A stretch of 8,636 nucleotides of DNA from Dehalococcoidia bacterium (GCA_004376205.1 SOKG01000306.1:1-8636); one strand, 5' to 3'; counted from the first letter of the stretch, positions 1-5,754 are shown. A program made the numbers and translations. Notes: generated by a model not told the origin, from the letters alone.

Positions 1-317
1 CTGCGCTCGGCGAATTTCATGTGGAGGTTGGCCTTGGCTTCATCGCCAAAGGTGACCTCCTGCCACGGCGCCATCCAGGCTTTATAATTGGTATCCTCAT
101 CCACCGTTATCACTTCCGGCGTGTCTCCGCCCCTGGGCAGTAAATTGATCACGCTACCTGTGGGATCTCCTTGAATCTCGCCCAGCAGCCACTCGTCGCA
201 CAAGACGCCTCGTAAGCTTCCGCCGTTTCCGTTGTCCTGTGCATAGGCGCTCGTCATCACCATGCCCAGGGCCACCAGGGCCACCACCACACCGAGGATC
301 AGCCATACCTTCTTCAT
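1..317 (-). CDS. Secreted protein of unknown function, N-terminal part (runs off the left edge)
   Basis: An open frame starts at an ATG (complement of 315-317) and continues without a stop to base 1, giving 105 residues of a longer protein. A purine-rich AAAGGAA lies just upstream of the ATG and fits a ribosome binding site. The N-terminus is a classic Sec signal peptide: M-K-K, a hydrophobic stretch at residues 4-21 (rich in V, L, A, G) and an AYA cleavage site at 24-26 followed by QDNGNGG. The mature part has a single Cys at 40 and a short beta-rich pattern ending in a T-V-D-E-D-T-N-Y segment around residues 70-77. That pattern loosely recalls small exported beta-barrel domains such as DUF5666, but I would not assign a family. 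It is divergently oriented to the CoA-transferase operon and has no visible functional link to it. The gene call is firm, the function is unknown. Confidence 0.8.
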   Translation of the reverse strand, partial: MKKVWLILGVVVALVALGMVMTSAYAQDNGNGGSLRGVLCDEWLLGEIQGDPTGSVINLLPRGGDTPEVITVDEDTNYKAWMAPWQEVTFGDEAKANLHMKFAER

Positions 318-345
318 GTCGAATTCCTTTCTTAGCTGCACTTAA

Positions 346-364
346 GATGCCATTTTTTGGCATC
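346..364. repeat. Inverted repeat GATGCCA-N5-TGGCATC upstream of the exported-protein gene
   Basis: A perfect 7-base inverted repeat with a T5 spacer lies 29-47 bases upstream of the - strand start codon. It could be a protein-binding operator or a small hairpin in the 5' untranslated region of that gene. It lacks a following T-run on either strand, so it is a poor terminator. Confidence 0.45.
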
Positions 365-424
365 ACTTGTTAAAACGAAAAAGTCCCCAAAAGGTTAGCT
401 CCTAAAAGGTCAAATCAGCAGCGT

Positions 425-445
425 GGCACTGCTAAGAAAAGTGCC
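425..445. repeat. Inverted repeat GGCACT-N9-AGTGCC
   Basis: A perfect 6-base inverted repeat with a 9-base loop sits in the middle of the divergent region. An alternative pairing, AGCAG (417-421) with CTGCT (429-433), overlaps it. No T-run follows on the + strand. It may be an operator or a chance hairpin. Confidence 0.3.
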
Positions 446-459
446 CCCTATCTGGTGTA

Positions 460-488
460 TTGCATAAAACCCTCTCCCCTGCTATAGT
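460..488 (+). promoter_or_regulatory. Candidate extended -10 promoter for the CoA-transferase operon
   Basis: The -10 candidate TATAGT (483-488) matches TATAAT at five of six positions and is preceded by TGC, which makes an extended -10 (TGn) element. A poor -35 element, TTGCAT (460-465), lies 17 bases upstream. Extended -10 promoters tolerate a weak -35. Transcription would begin near 495, leaving a leader of about 180 bases before the start codon at 677. Confidence 0.4.
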
Positions 489-498
489 AGTCGCCACC

Positions 499-517
499 AA
501 GAGTCATTAAGAGTCAT
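499..517. repeat. Tandem direct repeat AAGAGTCAT x2, 10-base period
   Basis: Two identical 9-base copies start at 499 and 509, so they repeat at about one helical turn. They begin 11 bases after the candidate -10 element, around the predicted transcription start. That position suits a repressor or regulator binding two half-sites on the same face of the DNA. The regulator is not in the window. Confidence 0.4.
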
Positions 518-561
518 ACCGGATCATCCCCCAAAGCGCGGCAATCAGATCTGAAGTCGAG

Positions 562-587
562 TGAGTTCAAACAGTCAAAGGAACTCA
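562..587. repeat. Inverted repeat TGAGTTC-N12-GAACTCA in the operon leader
   Basis: Perfect 7-base arms flank a 12-base spacer. The site lies in the predicted 5' untranslated region of the first CoA-transferase gene. It could be an RNA hairpin or a dyad operator, and the sequence alone does not decide between them. Confidence 0.4.
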
Positions 588-596
588 AATAGAAGC

Positions 597-653
597 TGGT
601 GGTCAGACTAACCATCGAATCCGGAAAAATGGCAGCTCTCTAGTAGGCCACCA
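597..653 (+). promoter_or_regulatory. Predicted leader hairpin just upstream of the ribosome binding site
   Basis: Bases 597-604 (TGGTGGTC) can pair with 646-653 (GGCCACCA), eight pairs including one G-U. After a small internal loop, 607-610 (ACTA) pairs with 641-644 (TAGT). The hairpin closes about 10 bases before the Shine-Dalgarno sequence at 663, leaving it exposed. This makes it a candidate element affecting translation or mRNA stability. The pairing was found by hand and no energy was calculated. Confidence 0.35.
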
Positions 654-662
654 ACAATTTCC

Positions 663-669
663 AGGGGGT
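663..669 (+). promoter_or_regulatory. Ribosome binding site that decides the start of the first CoA-transferase gene
   Basis: AGGGGGT lies seven bases before the ATG at 677. An in-frame GTG at 668 would start inside this Shine-Dalgarno sequence and has no ribosome binding site of its own at a suitable distance. The ATG is therefore preferred, giving a protein three residues shorter than the longest frame. Confidence 0.6.
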
Positions 670-676
670 GGAAACT

Positions 677-1897
677 ATGCCAGAGCAAGCCCTATCAGAT
701 GTCAAGGTGCTAGATTTGACTTGGCACATCGCCGGCCCCTATTGCACCAAACTCCTGGCAGGCTATGGAGCTGAGGTGGTCAAGGTGGAAAGACCAGGCG
801 AGGGCGACCCCGCCAGAAGAATGGGCCCGTTCTTCAAAGATGACCCCCATCCAGAGAAGAGCGGACTCTTCCTTCATCTCAACACCAACAAGAAGGGGAT
901 TACCCTCAACCTGAAGAGCGCCACAGGAAAGAAGATCCTCAAGGCGTTGGTGAGCGATGCAGACATCCTGGTGGAGAGCTTCAGCCCTCGTGTTATGCCC
1001 AGCCTGGGGTTGGACTACCAAACTCTGGAGCAGATAAACCCCAAGCTGGTGATGGTCTCGATCTCCAACTTCGGTCAGAGCGGCCCCTACCGCGATTTCA
1101 GGGCCTCAGAGATCGTTGAATATGCCATGGGAGGTGAAATGTACTCCACTGGCATAGCCGACAGGGAACCCTTGAAACTCGGAGGAAACGTCACCCAGTA
1201 TCAAGCGGGGACAGTGGCCGCCGTGGCTACTATGGGTGCTTTGTACGGTGCAGAATGCCAGGAGGTTGGTCAGCATGTAGACGTCTCCATTATGGAGACC
1301 AAGGCCGGCAGTGCAGATAGAAGGATCATCTACCTTTTGGGTAATGCTTGTGCCGGCGTGCTCACCACCCGCTGGCCCCCACCGCGCGAGGCGGTGAGGA
1401 TGATGATCCTCCCCCAGGGTGTCTATCCCTGCAAAGATGGCTTCATCAACACCCTCAGCCTGCCTCAGTGGTGGCCGAGATACCTCGAAGCGATGGGGAT
1501 GCCAGAACTGAAGGACGACCCCAGGTTTCAGAACATCTTCAGCGCCGAGGCTGGTATGGAGTTCGATGCCATCTGGTATTCCTGGCTTGCCGATCATACC
1601 AGGGAGGAGCTCTTTGAGACCTTCCGAGAAGCCAGAATCGCCAGTGCTCCAGTGAACAGCCCGGAGGACCTGCTAGAGTATGCCCACCTCAAGGAGAGGC
1701 AATACTTCACCGAGATCGACCATCCAGAAACAGGCAAGGTCACCTACCCCGGGGCACCTTTCAAGATGACAGAGACACCTTGCCAAGCGAGGCACCCGGC
1801 CCCCCTCCTGGGGCAGCACAATGAAGAGATATACTGCAAGCTCCTGGGATACCCCCGAGAAGACCTGGTGAAGCTTCGGGAGAGCGGAGTTATCTAA
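677..1897 (+). CDS. CaiB/BaiF family (class III) CoA-transferase, upstream paralogue lacking the catalytic Asp
   Basis: The product is 406 residues, a normal length for a class III CoA-transferase, which moves CoA between an acyl-CoA and a carboxylic acid in the cytoplasm. The N-terminal CoA-binding fold is clear: V-L-D-L-T at 10-14, A-G-P at 19-21, G-A-E-V-V-K-V-E at 31-38, the N-T-N-K-K-G stretch at 69-74, and A-D-I-L-V-E-S-F at 95-102. A VDVS segment at 201-204 and the C-terminal G-A-P-F-K and P-L-L-G-Q-H-N motifs are typical of the family. Hand alignment to Oxalobacter formyl-CoA transferase places Gln174 (CAG, 1196-1198) at the acyl-accepting aspartate, Asp169 there; the family usually has G-D or similar followed by x-x-(A/S)-G. 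The protein may therefore be the non-catalytic partner of the next gene product, 27 bases downstream. The substrate is unknown. Family call firm, activity uncertain. Confidence 0.9.
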   Translation: MPEQALSDVKVLDLTWHIAGPYCTKLLAGYGAEVVKVERPGEGDPARRMGPFFKDDPHPEKSGLFLHLNTNKKGITLNLKSATGKKILKALVSDADILVESFSPRVMPSLGLDYQTLEQINPKLVMVSISNFGQSGPYRDFRASEIVEYAMGGEMYSTGIADREPLKLGGNVTQYQAGTVAAVATMGALYGAECQEVGQHVDVSIMETKAGSADRRIIYLLGNACAGVLTTRWPPPREAVRMMILPQGVYPCKDGFINTLSLPQWWPRYLEAMGMPELKDDPRFQNIFSAEAGMEFDAIWYSWLADHTREELFETFREARIASAPVNSPEDLLEYAHLKERQYFTEIDHPETGKVTYPGAPFKMTETPCQARHPAPLLGQHNEEIYCKLLGYPREDLVKLRESGVI

Positions 1898-1924
1898 GCA
1901 GGGAATCGGAAGGAGGTTAGGAAC

Positions 1925-3253
1925 ATGACTAAGCTGCCATTGGAAGGAGTGAGGGTTGTTGCCATTCCGGTGGTATTTGCCGGACCTTTCGCCACCATGC
2001 TCCTGGCAGACCTGGGAGCCGAGGTCATCCTGGTAGAGTCGGTCCATCACTTTCCCCCGGTTACCAGGGGATACCTCCCCAGGCCACCCCAAGCCCTCGT
2101 CCCCACTACCGGGGCGACGTTCGGAGGCACCGGAGGGATCCAGACCTATGTGGATCACTGGGCAGGGGATAGGCCCTGGGATCGTTTCGTCATGTTTCAT
2201 GCCCTGGGCCGAAACAAGTCAAGCTGCTGCATCGATCTCACCAGGACCCAGGGGGTAGAGGTCTTCAAGAGACTAATCAAGGTAAGCGATGTCTTTCTTG
2301 AGAGCAATGCCGCTGCTACTATGGAGAAGCTGGGCCTGACCTATGAGGTGCTCAGGGATGTGAAGCCAGATATCATCTATCTCAGCATGCCCGGGCTCGG
2401 TTGTAGCGGCCCCCATAAGTACTACACCGGCTTCGGTGCCCAGCTTCAGGCCCTGGCCGGCCATACCTGGCTAACACGTTATCCCGACCTTGATTACACC
2501 ACCACTCAGTCGCTCCTATTTCACTGCGACGCCTCCTCCGGCGCGACCGCTGCCTTCGCCGTCCTCTGCGCCCTGCACTACCGCAACCGTACTGGAAAGG
2601 GACAGTTCATCGACTTGGCCCAGCTCGAAACCGTGATCCCCCATCTCGGCGAGGCAATTATGGACTACACCATGAACGCCAGGGTTCAAGAACCCATGGG
2701 AAATCGCCATCCCTCGATGGCCCCTCATGGCGTCTACCGTTGCCGTGGTGAGGACAGGTGGGTGGCGATCTCCGTCTCCTCGGATGAGGAATGGCAAGGC
2801 CTATGCCGCGCGCTGGGAAATCCCCCGTGGGCGAGTGAGGAGAGGTTCTCTACCAGCAAGGGGCGTCTGGAGAATCAGGATGAGCTGGATAAGTGCATCG
2901 AGGAGTGGACCTGTTGCCACGACAACTACGAGGTAATGTACATCCTGCAAAAAGAGGGAGTGGCAGCCGGCCCGGTGATAGACCAGCGAGATGCCTATCA
3001 CGATGCCCAATTGCAGTGTCGCGGCTTCTTTGAGGTAGTGAGCCACCGCGAGGCGGGCACTCATCTCTATCCAGGAATGTTGTATAAGATGGGCAAAACT
3101 CCACTAAGCATACGCAAGCCGCCGCCATGCCTCGGCGAACACAACGATTATGTTTTCAAAGATGTGATTGGCATGTCCGACGATGAGATCGCTGAGTTGG
3201 AAAAGGAACAGGTAATAGGGGGTGATGAGTACCTGATTGAATCCATTTTCTGA
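1925..3253 (+). CDS. CaiB/BaiF family (class III) CoA-transferase, downstream paralogue with catalytic Asp and an N-terminal insertion
   Basis: The product is 442 residues. Its ATG has an excellent AGGAGG site (1911-1916) eight bases upstream, and the gene follows its paralogue by 27 bases, so the two are almost certainly co-transcribed. Family features include A-G-P at 19-21, L-G-A-E-V-I-L-V-E at 30-38, G-R-N-K-S-S at 95-100, L-G-C-S-G-P at 158-163, and C-terminal P-C-L-G-E-H-N at 401-407. Asp202 (GAC, 2528-2530), in C-D-A-S-S-G, aligns with the acyl-accepting aspartate of formyl-CoA transferase, so this subunit looks catalytically competent. Between residues 41 and 94 it has about 25 more residues than its neighbour, rich in Pro, Gly and Thr, which accounts for its extra length. 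Known two-gene class III enzymes (benzylsuccinate CoA-transferase BbsEF, succinyl-CoA:malate CoA-transferase SmtAB) make a heteromer plausible. The true substrate cannot be read from the sequence. Confidence 0.9.
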   Translation: MTKLPLEGVRVVAIPVVFAGPFATMLLADLGAEVILVESVHHFPPVTRGYLPRPPQALVPTTGATFGGTGGIQTYVDHWAGDRPWDRFVMFHALGRNKSSCCIDLTRTQGVEVFKRLIKVSDVFLESNAAATMEKLGLTYEVLRDVKPDIIYLSMPGLGCSGPHKYYTGFGAQLQALAGHTWLTRYPDLDYTTTQSLLFHCDASSGATAAFAVLCALHYRNRTGKGQFIDLAQLETVIPHLGEAIMDYTMNARVQEPMGNRHPSMAPHGVYRCRGEDRWVAISVSSDEEWQGLCRALGNPPWASEERFSTSKGRLENQDELDKCIEEWTCCHDNYEVMYILQKEGVAAGPVIDQRDAYHDAQLQCRGFFEVVSHREAGTHLYPGMLYKMGKTPLSIRKPPPCLGEHNDYVFKDVIGMSDDEIAELEKEQVIGGDEYLIESIF

Positions 3254-3281
3254 ACCTAAGACTGCGGCCCACCAGTTCGCC

Positions 3282-3309
3282 TTGACACCACATGTTAACA
3301 CTTTAAAAT
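3282..3309 (+). promoter_or_regulatory. Near-consensus sigma-70 promoter in the gap before the SDR gene
   Basis: A perfect -35 hexamer TTGACA (3282-3287) is followed 16 bases later by TAAAAT (3304-3309), which matches the -10 consensus at five of six positions. The start would be near 3316. It lies 29 bases after the stop codon of the second CoA-transferase gene. It is the best promoter match I found in the window and would drive the leader and the downstream SDR gene. Confidence 0.6.
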
Positions 3310-3362
3310 GAGAGGTGTGACCCTTCACCAAACCTTGTCTATTCCTCGAAGGTGGCTATGAG

Positions 3363-3392
3363 TTGGCATGTTGCCGTTATTTGTTGTATTAT
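3363..3392 (+). promoter_or_regulatory. Second, weaker promoter candidate inside the leader
   Basis: TTGGCA (3363-3368) and TATTAT (3387-3392) are separated by 18 bases, and each matches its consensus at five of six positions. Transcription would start near 3399 and give a leader of about 120 bases up to the terminator. The surrounding A/T-rich stretch may also produce this match by chance. Confidence 0.35.
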
Positions 3393-3475
3393 TACAACCG
3401 AGCTCTTTCCTGACTGAGGAGTCCTTTTGATCAAGATCGAAAAGCCAAGCGCAAGGGATCTTGCAAGGAGAGTAG

Positions 3476-3521
3476 ACCCGTTCTTCCACTACCAACCCCC
3501 CATAAGAAGAACGGGTTTTTT
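3476..3521 (+). terminator. Strong rho-independent terminator
   Basis: ACCCGTTCTT (3476-3485) and AAGAACGGGT (3507-3516) form a perfect 10-base-pair stem with a 21-base loop, followed directly by a run of six T (3516-3521). The outer TAGAC (3473-3477) can also pair with GTCTA (3524-3528). It lies 220 bases after the CoA-transferase stop and 86 bases before the SDR start. It can end the upstream operon, and it can also act as a conditional terminator for the SDR gene transcript. Confidence 0.85.
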
Positions 3522-3607
3522 GCGTCTAGACCCGAGGAGGAAACCATCACCCTGAAGAGGCAAACAAGCCCAATAGGCAAATCAAAAAAGGAGGTATTAA
3601 AGGAAAA

Positions 3608-4510
3608 ATGGGAGCGCTAGACGGCAAGGTTGCAGTAGTAACCGGCGCAGGGAGAGGACTGGGAAGAAGCCACGCATTGCTGATGGCTGAGGAAGGTGCG
3701 AAGATTGTCGTCAATGACCTGGGCGGGGAATGGGACGGCACGGGGAAGGCCAGCGGCCCTGCCAACGATGTGGTCAAAGAGATTGAGGATGCCGGTGGAC
3801 AGGCAGTGGCCAACTTCGAGAGCGTAACTGATTTTGACGGGGCGAAGAGGATTATAGATTGCGCCGTCGATAGCTTCGGCAAACTTGACATTCTGGTTAA
3901 CAATGCCGGCTTCCTACGAGACAAGATGACTTTCAATATGTCCAAAGAGGAGTGGGATACTATCATCAATGTTCACCTGACGGGGACTTTCAATTGCGGC
4001 AGGTGGGCGTGTTCCTATTTCAGGGAGCAGGGTAAGGCAGGGAAACTACAAAGTGGGCGAATAATCAATACCATGTCCCATGCAGGTCTACTGGGAAATG
4101 CGGGGCAGGGAAACTATGCGGCAGCCAAGCTAGGCATTGGCGCCCTGACCATAGTATTGGCTAGAGAGATGGCGAAGTATAACGTCACCTGTAATGCCAT
4201 TGTCCCCATGGCCAGGACCAGGATGACCGTGCAGACTCCAGGTTTAAGCGCAATGTTCGTGGAAGTGGCCGAGGGCCAGTTCGATGACATGGCCCCTGAG
4301 AATGTATCTCCACTTGTTGCTTACCTCGCCAGCGATCAAGCCCAAAGCATAACAGGGCGCTGGTTGTCCATCAGGGGGGGTAAACTTGAGTCCTGGCTAC
4401 CCCCGCAACTCGCAAAGGCTATCGATATCGGCAAAAGATGGACCGTAAAGGAGATAGGCGAAAGGGCAGGTGAGCTTGGAGACCTTTCCTTACCTTCAAT
4501 GGAGATATAA
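3608..4510 (+). CDS. SDR family dehydrogenase, (3R)-hydroxyacyl-CoA dehydrogenase (MFE-2) type
   Basis: The 300-residue product is a short-chain dehydrogenase that probably oxidises a 3-hydroxyacyl-CoA to the 3-ketoacyl-CoA with NAD+ in the cytoplasm. The Rossmann motif T-G-A-G-R-G-L-G is at 12-19. The V-N-D-L-G-G stretch at 35-40, with Asp37 ending beta-2, favours NAD. N-N-A-G is at 98-101. The catalytic set Asn121, Ser157, Tyr170 and Lys174 is complete, with the normal Ser-to-Tyr spacing of 13. The sequence around 14-40 and 163-174 closely resembles the dehydrogenase domain of peroxisomal multifunctional enzyme type 2 (HSD17B4), but no hydratase or SCP2 domain is attached. About 45 residues follow the core and end with a W-T-V-K-E-I-G-E segment. 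The start is ATG 3608, with AGGAGGT at 3589-3595 (a long 12-base spacing) and a second AAAGGA immediately upstream. Actual chain length or ring substrate is unknown. Confidence 0.9.
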   Translation: MGALDGKVAVVTGAGRGLGRSHALLMAEEGAKIVVNDLGGEWDGTGKASGPANDVVKEIEDAGGQAVANFESVTDFDGAKRIIDCAVDSFGKLDILVNNAGFLRDKMTFNMSKEEWDTIINVHLTGTFNCGRWACSYFREQGKAGKLQSGRIINTMSHAGLLGNAGQGNYAAAKLGIGALTIVLAREMAKYNVTCNAIVPMARTRMTVQTPGLSAMFVEVAEGQFDDMAPENVSPLVAYLASDQAQSITGRWLSIRGGKLESWLPPQLAKAIDIGKRWTVKEIGERAGELGDLSLPSMEI

Positions 4511-4826
4511 GGAGAGAGAAACGTTTTGCCAGCAGCAACAGGCGGCCCATTTCTGCCAGCACTTCACTGCGATGGTAGCCAGGTCATAGGGGGAATTGTC
4601 CAACGCCATGCTGAGCTACTCAAATGTTGTCCATTTTCGGGTGGTTCCCTTTTAGGTTTGTCAGAGCCATAAGTGCCACCAATCCCGTGCGGTAATTTGG
4701 GCTAATTTTGGGCCGATCAAAGGAAGAGCCCAGCTCACCAGCTGGGTAAGGGTGGCCCGCGTTTATGGGAAACACGGCAAGAAGGGGAGAATGGATTCTG
4801 CCATCTTTAGGGAGGTGTGCTGAGAA
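4511..4826 (+). other. Non-coding gap of 316 bases before the hydratase gene
   Basis: No gene is supported here. Near its right end it holds a perfect hairpin (listed separately). I found no good sigma-70 promoter: the closest, TTGTCC (4627-4632) with TTTTAG (4650-4655), is poor. The stretch 4530-4690 read on the - strand has about 37 codons open in one frame and another frame with recognisable amphipathic runs, but both are broken by stops. It could be decayed coding sequence such as an old insertion-element remnant, though I cannot support that. Confidence 0.6.
4729..4746 (+). repeat. Perfect hairpin CCCAGCT-CACC-AGCTGGG
   Basis: Seven G/C-rich base pairs close a four-base loop, 80 bases before the hydratase start codon. 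The following bases are TAAGGGTGG, so there is no T-run and it is not an ordinary intrinsic terminator. It may be an mRNA-stabilising or processing hairpin between the SDR and hydratase genes, or part of a longer leader fold with the GGGC repeats at 4699-4713. Confidence 0.45.
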
Positions 4827-5627
4827 ATGAGTTATGAGACCATAATACTCGATAAGGAAGAGGGAATTGCCACAATGACACTAAACCGCCCAGCCAAGCT
4901 GAACGCTGTCAGTCCGGCAATGTGGTGGGAGTTGAGTAGAGCGATCGAGGAAGTGCGTACTGATAGTGAGATAAGGGTGTTAATACTTACTGGAACTGAT
5001 CCTGGTTTTTGCGCCGGGGCTGACATTGAAGAAACCCTGATGCTTGCTGTTCCCGGAGCGGAAGTGCCGCCAAGGACGAGAGAACAGATGAAGGAGCCTG
5101 TGGGCATAGCAGGTCTGAGATTTGCACAACTGCAAAAACCAACTCTGGCTGCAGTAAACGGGGTAGCTGCTGGAATGGGCTTTTCCTTTGCTTTAGCCTG
5201 TGACATAAGAATAGCTTCAGAAAAGGCCCGATTCACCAACGTGTTTGTTCGTGTGGGGCTGATCCCAGACAATGGGTTAACCTACTTTCTGCCACGTCTG
5301 GTGGGGCTGGCCAAGGCGCTAGAGCTTATGTACACCGGTGACAGGGTGGATGCCAGAGAGGCAGAGCGAATAGGGCTAGTGAACAGAGTGGTGCCGCACG
5401 ATGATCTGCTGAAGGTGACAAAGGATATGGCAAAAAGGATAGCCCAGGCAGCTCCAATGGCACTTGAACTTACGAAGTGGACTACGACTAGGGCACTGAA
5501 CACCGACCTGGAGCAAACGATCCTGTTAGAGACCTACGCCCAGAAGGTTTGCCTTGAGACGGAGGATTTTCAGGAAGGGCTCAAAGCCTTTATGGAAAAG
5601 AGGCCGCCTGTATTCAAGGGAGTTTGA
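4827..5627 (+). CDS. Enoyl-CoA hydratase/isomerase (crotonase) family protein with atypical active site
   Basis: The 266-residue product has the full length of a single-domain crotonase. The CoA-binding and oxyanion-hole motifs are present: L-N-R-P-x-K-L-N-A at 19-27, F-C-A-G-A-D-I at 61-67 and G-V-A-A-G-M-G at 112-118, then A-C-D-I-R-I-A-S at 124-131. Against rat crotonase by eye, Glu144 corresponds to Ser120 and Glu164 to Phe140, so both hydratase glutamates are missing. Asp148, in G-L-I-P-D-N-G, sits where PaaG-type proteins carry a functional aspartate. It may therefore be a double-bond isomerase, or act on an unusual ring or unsaturated substrate, instead of being a plain hydratase. The C-terminus (F-x-E-G-L-K-A-F-M-E-K-R-P-P-x-F) is typical. 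The start is supported by AGGGAGGT at 4809-4816. Family call firm, reaction uncertain. Confidence 0.9.
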   Translation: MSYETIILDKEEGIATMTLNRPAKLNAVSPAMWWELSRAIEEVRTDSEIRVLILTGTDPGFCAGADIEETLMLAVPGAEVPPRTREQMKEPVGIAGLRFAQLQKPTLAAVNGVAAGMGFSFALACDIRIASEKARFTNVFVRVGLIPDNGLTYFLPRLVGLAKALELMYTGDRVDAREAERIGLVNRVVPHDDLLKVTKDMAKRIAQAAPMALELTKWTTTRALNTDLEQTILLETYAQKVCLETEDFQEGLKAFMEKRPPVFKGV

Positions 5628-5754
5628 GTCTAACTAGAAGAAAGGGAACGGCTGACCACTATTCTCAAAGGCGAGGATTAGCCCCGATAATCGTGAGGCC
5701 ACACTCACTGCAGCGTACGCTCAAGAGGAATCACAGTCAGAAAGGAGCCCAACT

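Larger units (their letters stand above)
318..676. other. Divergent intergenic region with no gene
   Basis: No reading frame in this 359-base stretch looks coding. It must contain the start signals for the exported-protein gene on the left (- strand) and the CoA-transferase operon on the right (+ strand). It is more A/T-rich than the flanking genes and contains several short inverted and direct repeats, listed separately. A direct repeat of AAAAGGT at 389-395 and 404-410, 15 bases apart, is also present. I could not find a convincing sigma-70 promoter for the - strand gene. Confidence 0.75.
3316..3521 (+). ncRNA. Candidate structured leader or small RNA ending at an intrinsic terminator
   Basis: From the predicted start near 3316 to the terminator T-run at 3521 is about 205 bases with no convincing reading frame. 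Hand-found pairings include GGTG/CACC (3314-3317 with 3326-3329), ACCTT/AAGGT (3332-3336 with 3349-3353), GACT/AGTC (3412-3415 with 3420-3423) and GCAAG/CTTGC (3451-3455 with 3460-3464). CAAGATC (3432-3438) can instead pair with GATCTTG (3457-3463), which excludes the last hairpin. A promoter, alternative pairings and a terminator ahead of a gene are what an attenuator, riboswitch or free small RNA would look like. I do not recognise a known riboswitch or T-box consensus. Confidence 0.35.

Noticed and set aside
154..366. 70-codon open frame on the - strand overlapping the start of the exported-protein gene
   Set aside because: The overlapping frame starting at 317 has a signal peptide and a ribosome binding site; this one gives a Gly/Arg-rich translation without features.
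668..676. GTG at 668 as the start of the first CoA-transferase gene
   Set aside because: It lies within the AGGGGGT ribosome binding site and has no site of its own; ATG 677 has correct spacing.
1106..1597. Long open frame on the - strand opposite the first CoA-transferase gene (163 codons)
   Set aside because: It is antisense to a clearly conserved enzyme, has no ribosome binding site context I can see, and its translation resembles no protein family.
3420..3521. T-box, yybP-ykoY (manganese) or another known riboswitch in the leader
   Set aside because: A GGAGAGTAGAC string slightly resembles the yybP-ykoY consensus, but the rest of that motif and the T-box AGGGTGG-type sequence are absent, and too little sequence remains before the terminator.
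3535..3620. Possible short upstream reading frame after GAGGAGG at 3534-3540
   Set aside because: No ATG, GTG or TTG follows at a usable distance; only a CTG at 3551 would open a 23-codon frame ending at 3622, which is too weak to call.
4627..4655. TTGTCC-N17-TTTTAG as a promoter for the crotonase gene
   Set aside because: Both hexamers are poor matches, so the pairing is no better than chance.
5628..5754. Terminator or promoter between the crotonase and acyl-CoA dehydrogenase genes
   Set aside because: Only a 5-base-pair GTGAG/CTCAC hairpin (5693-5708) without a T-run is present, and no hexamer pair has acceptable spacing.
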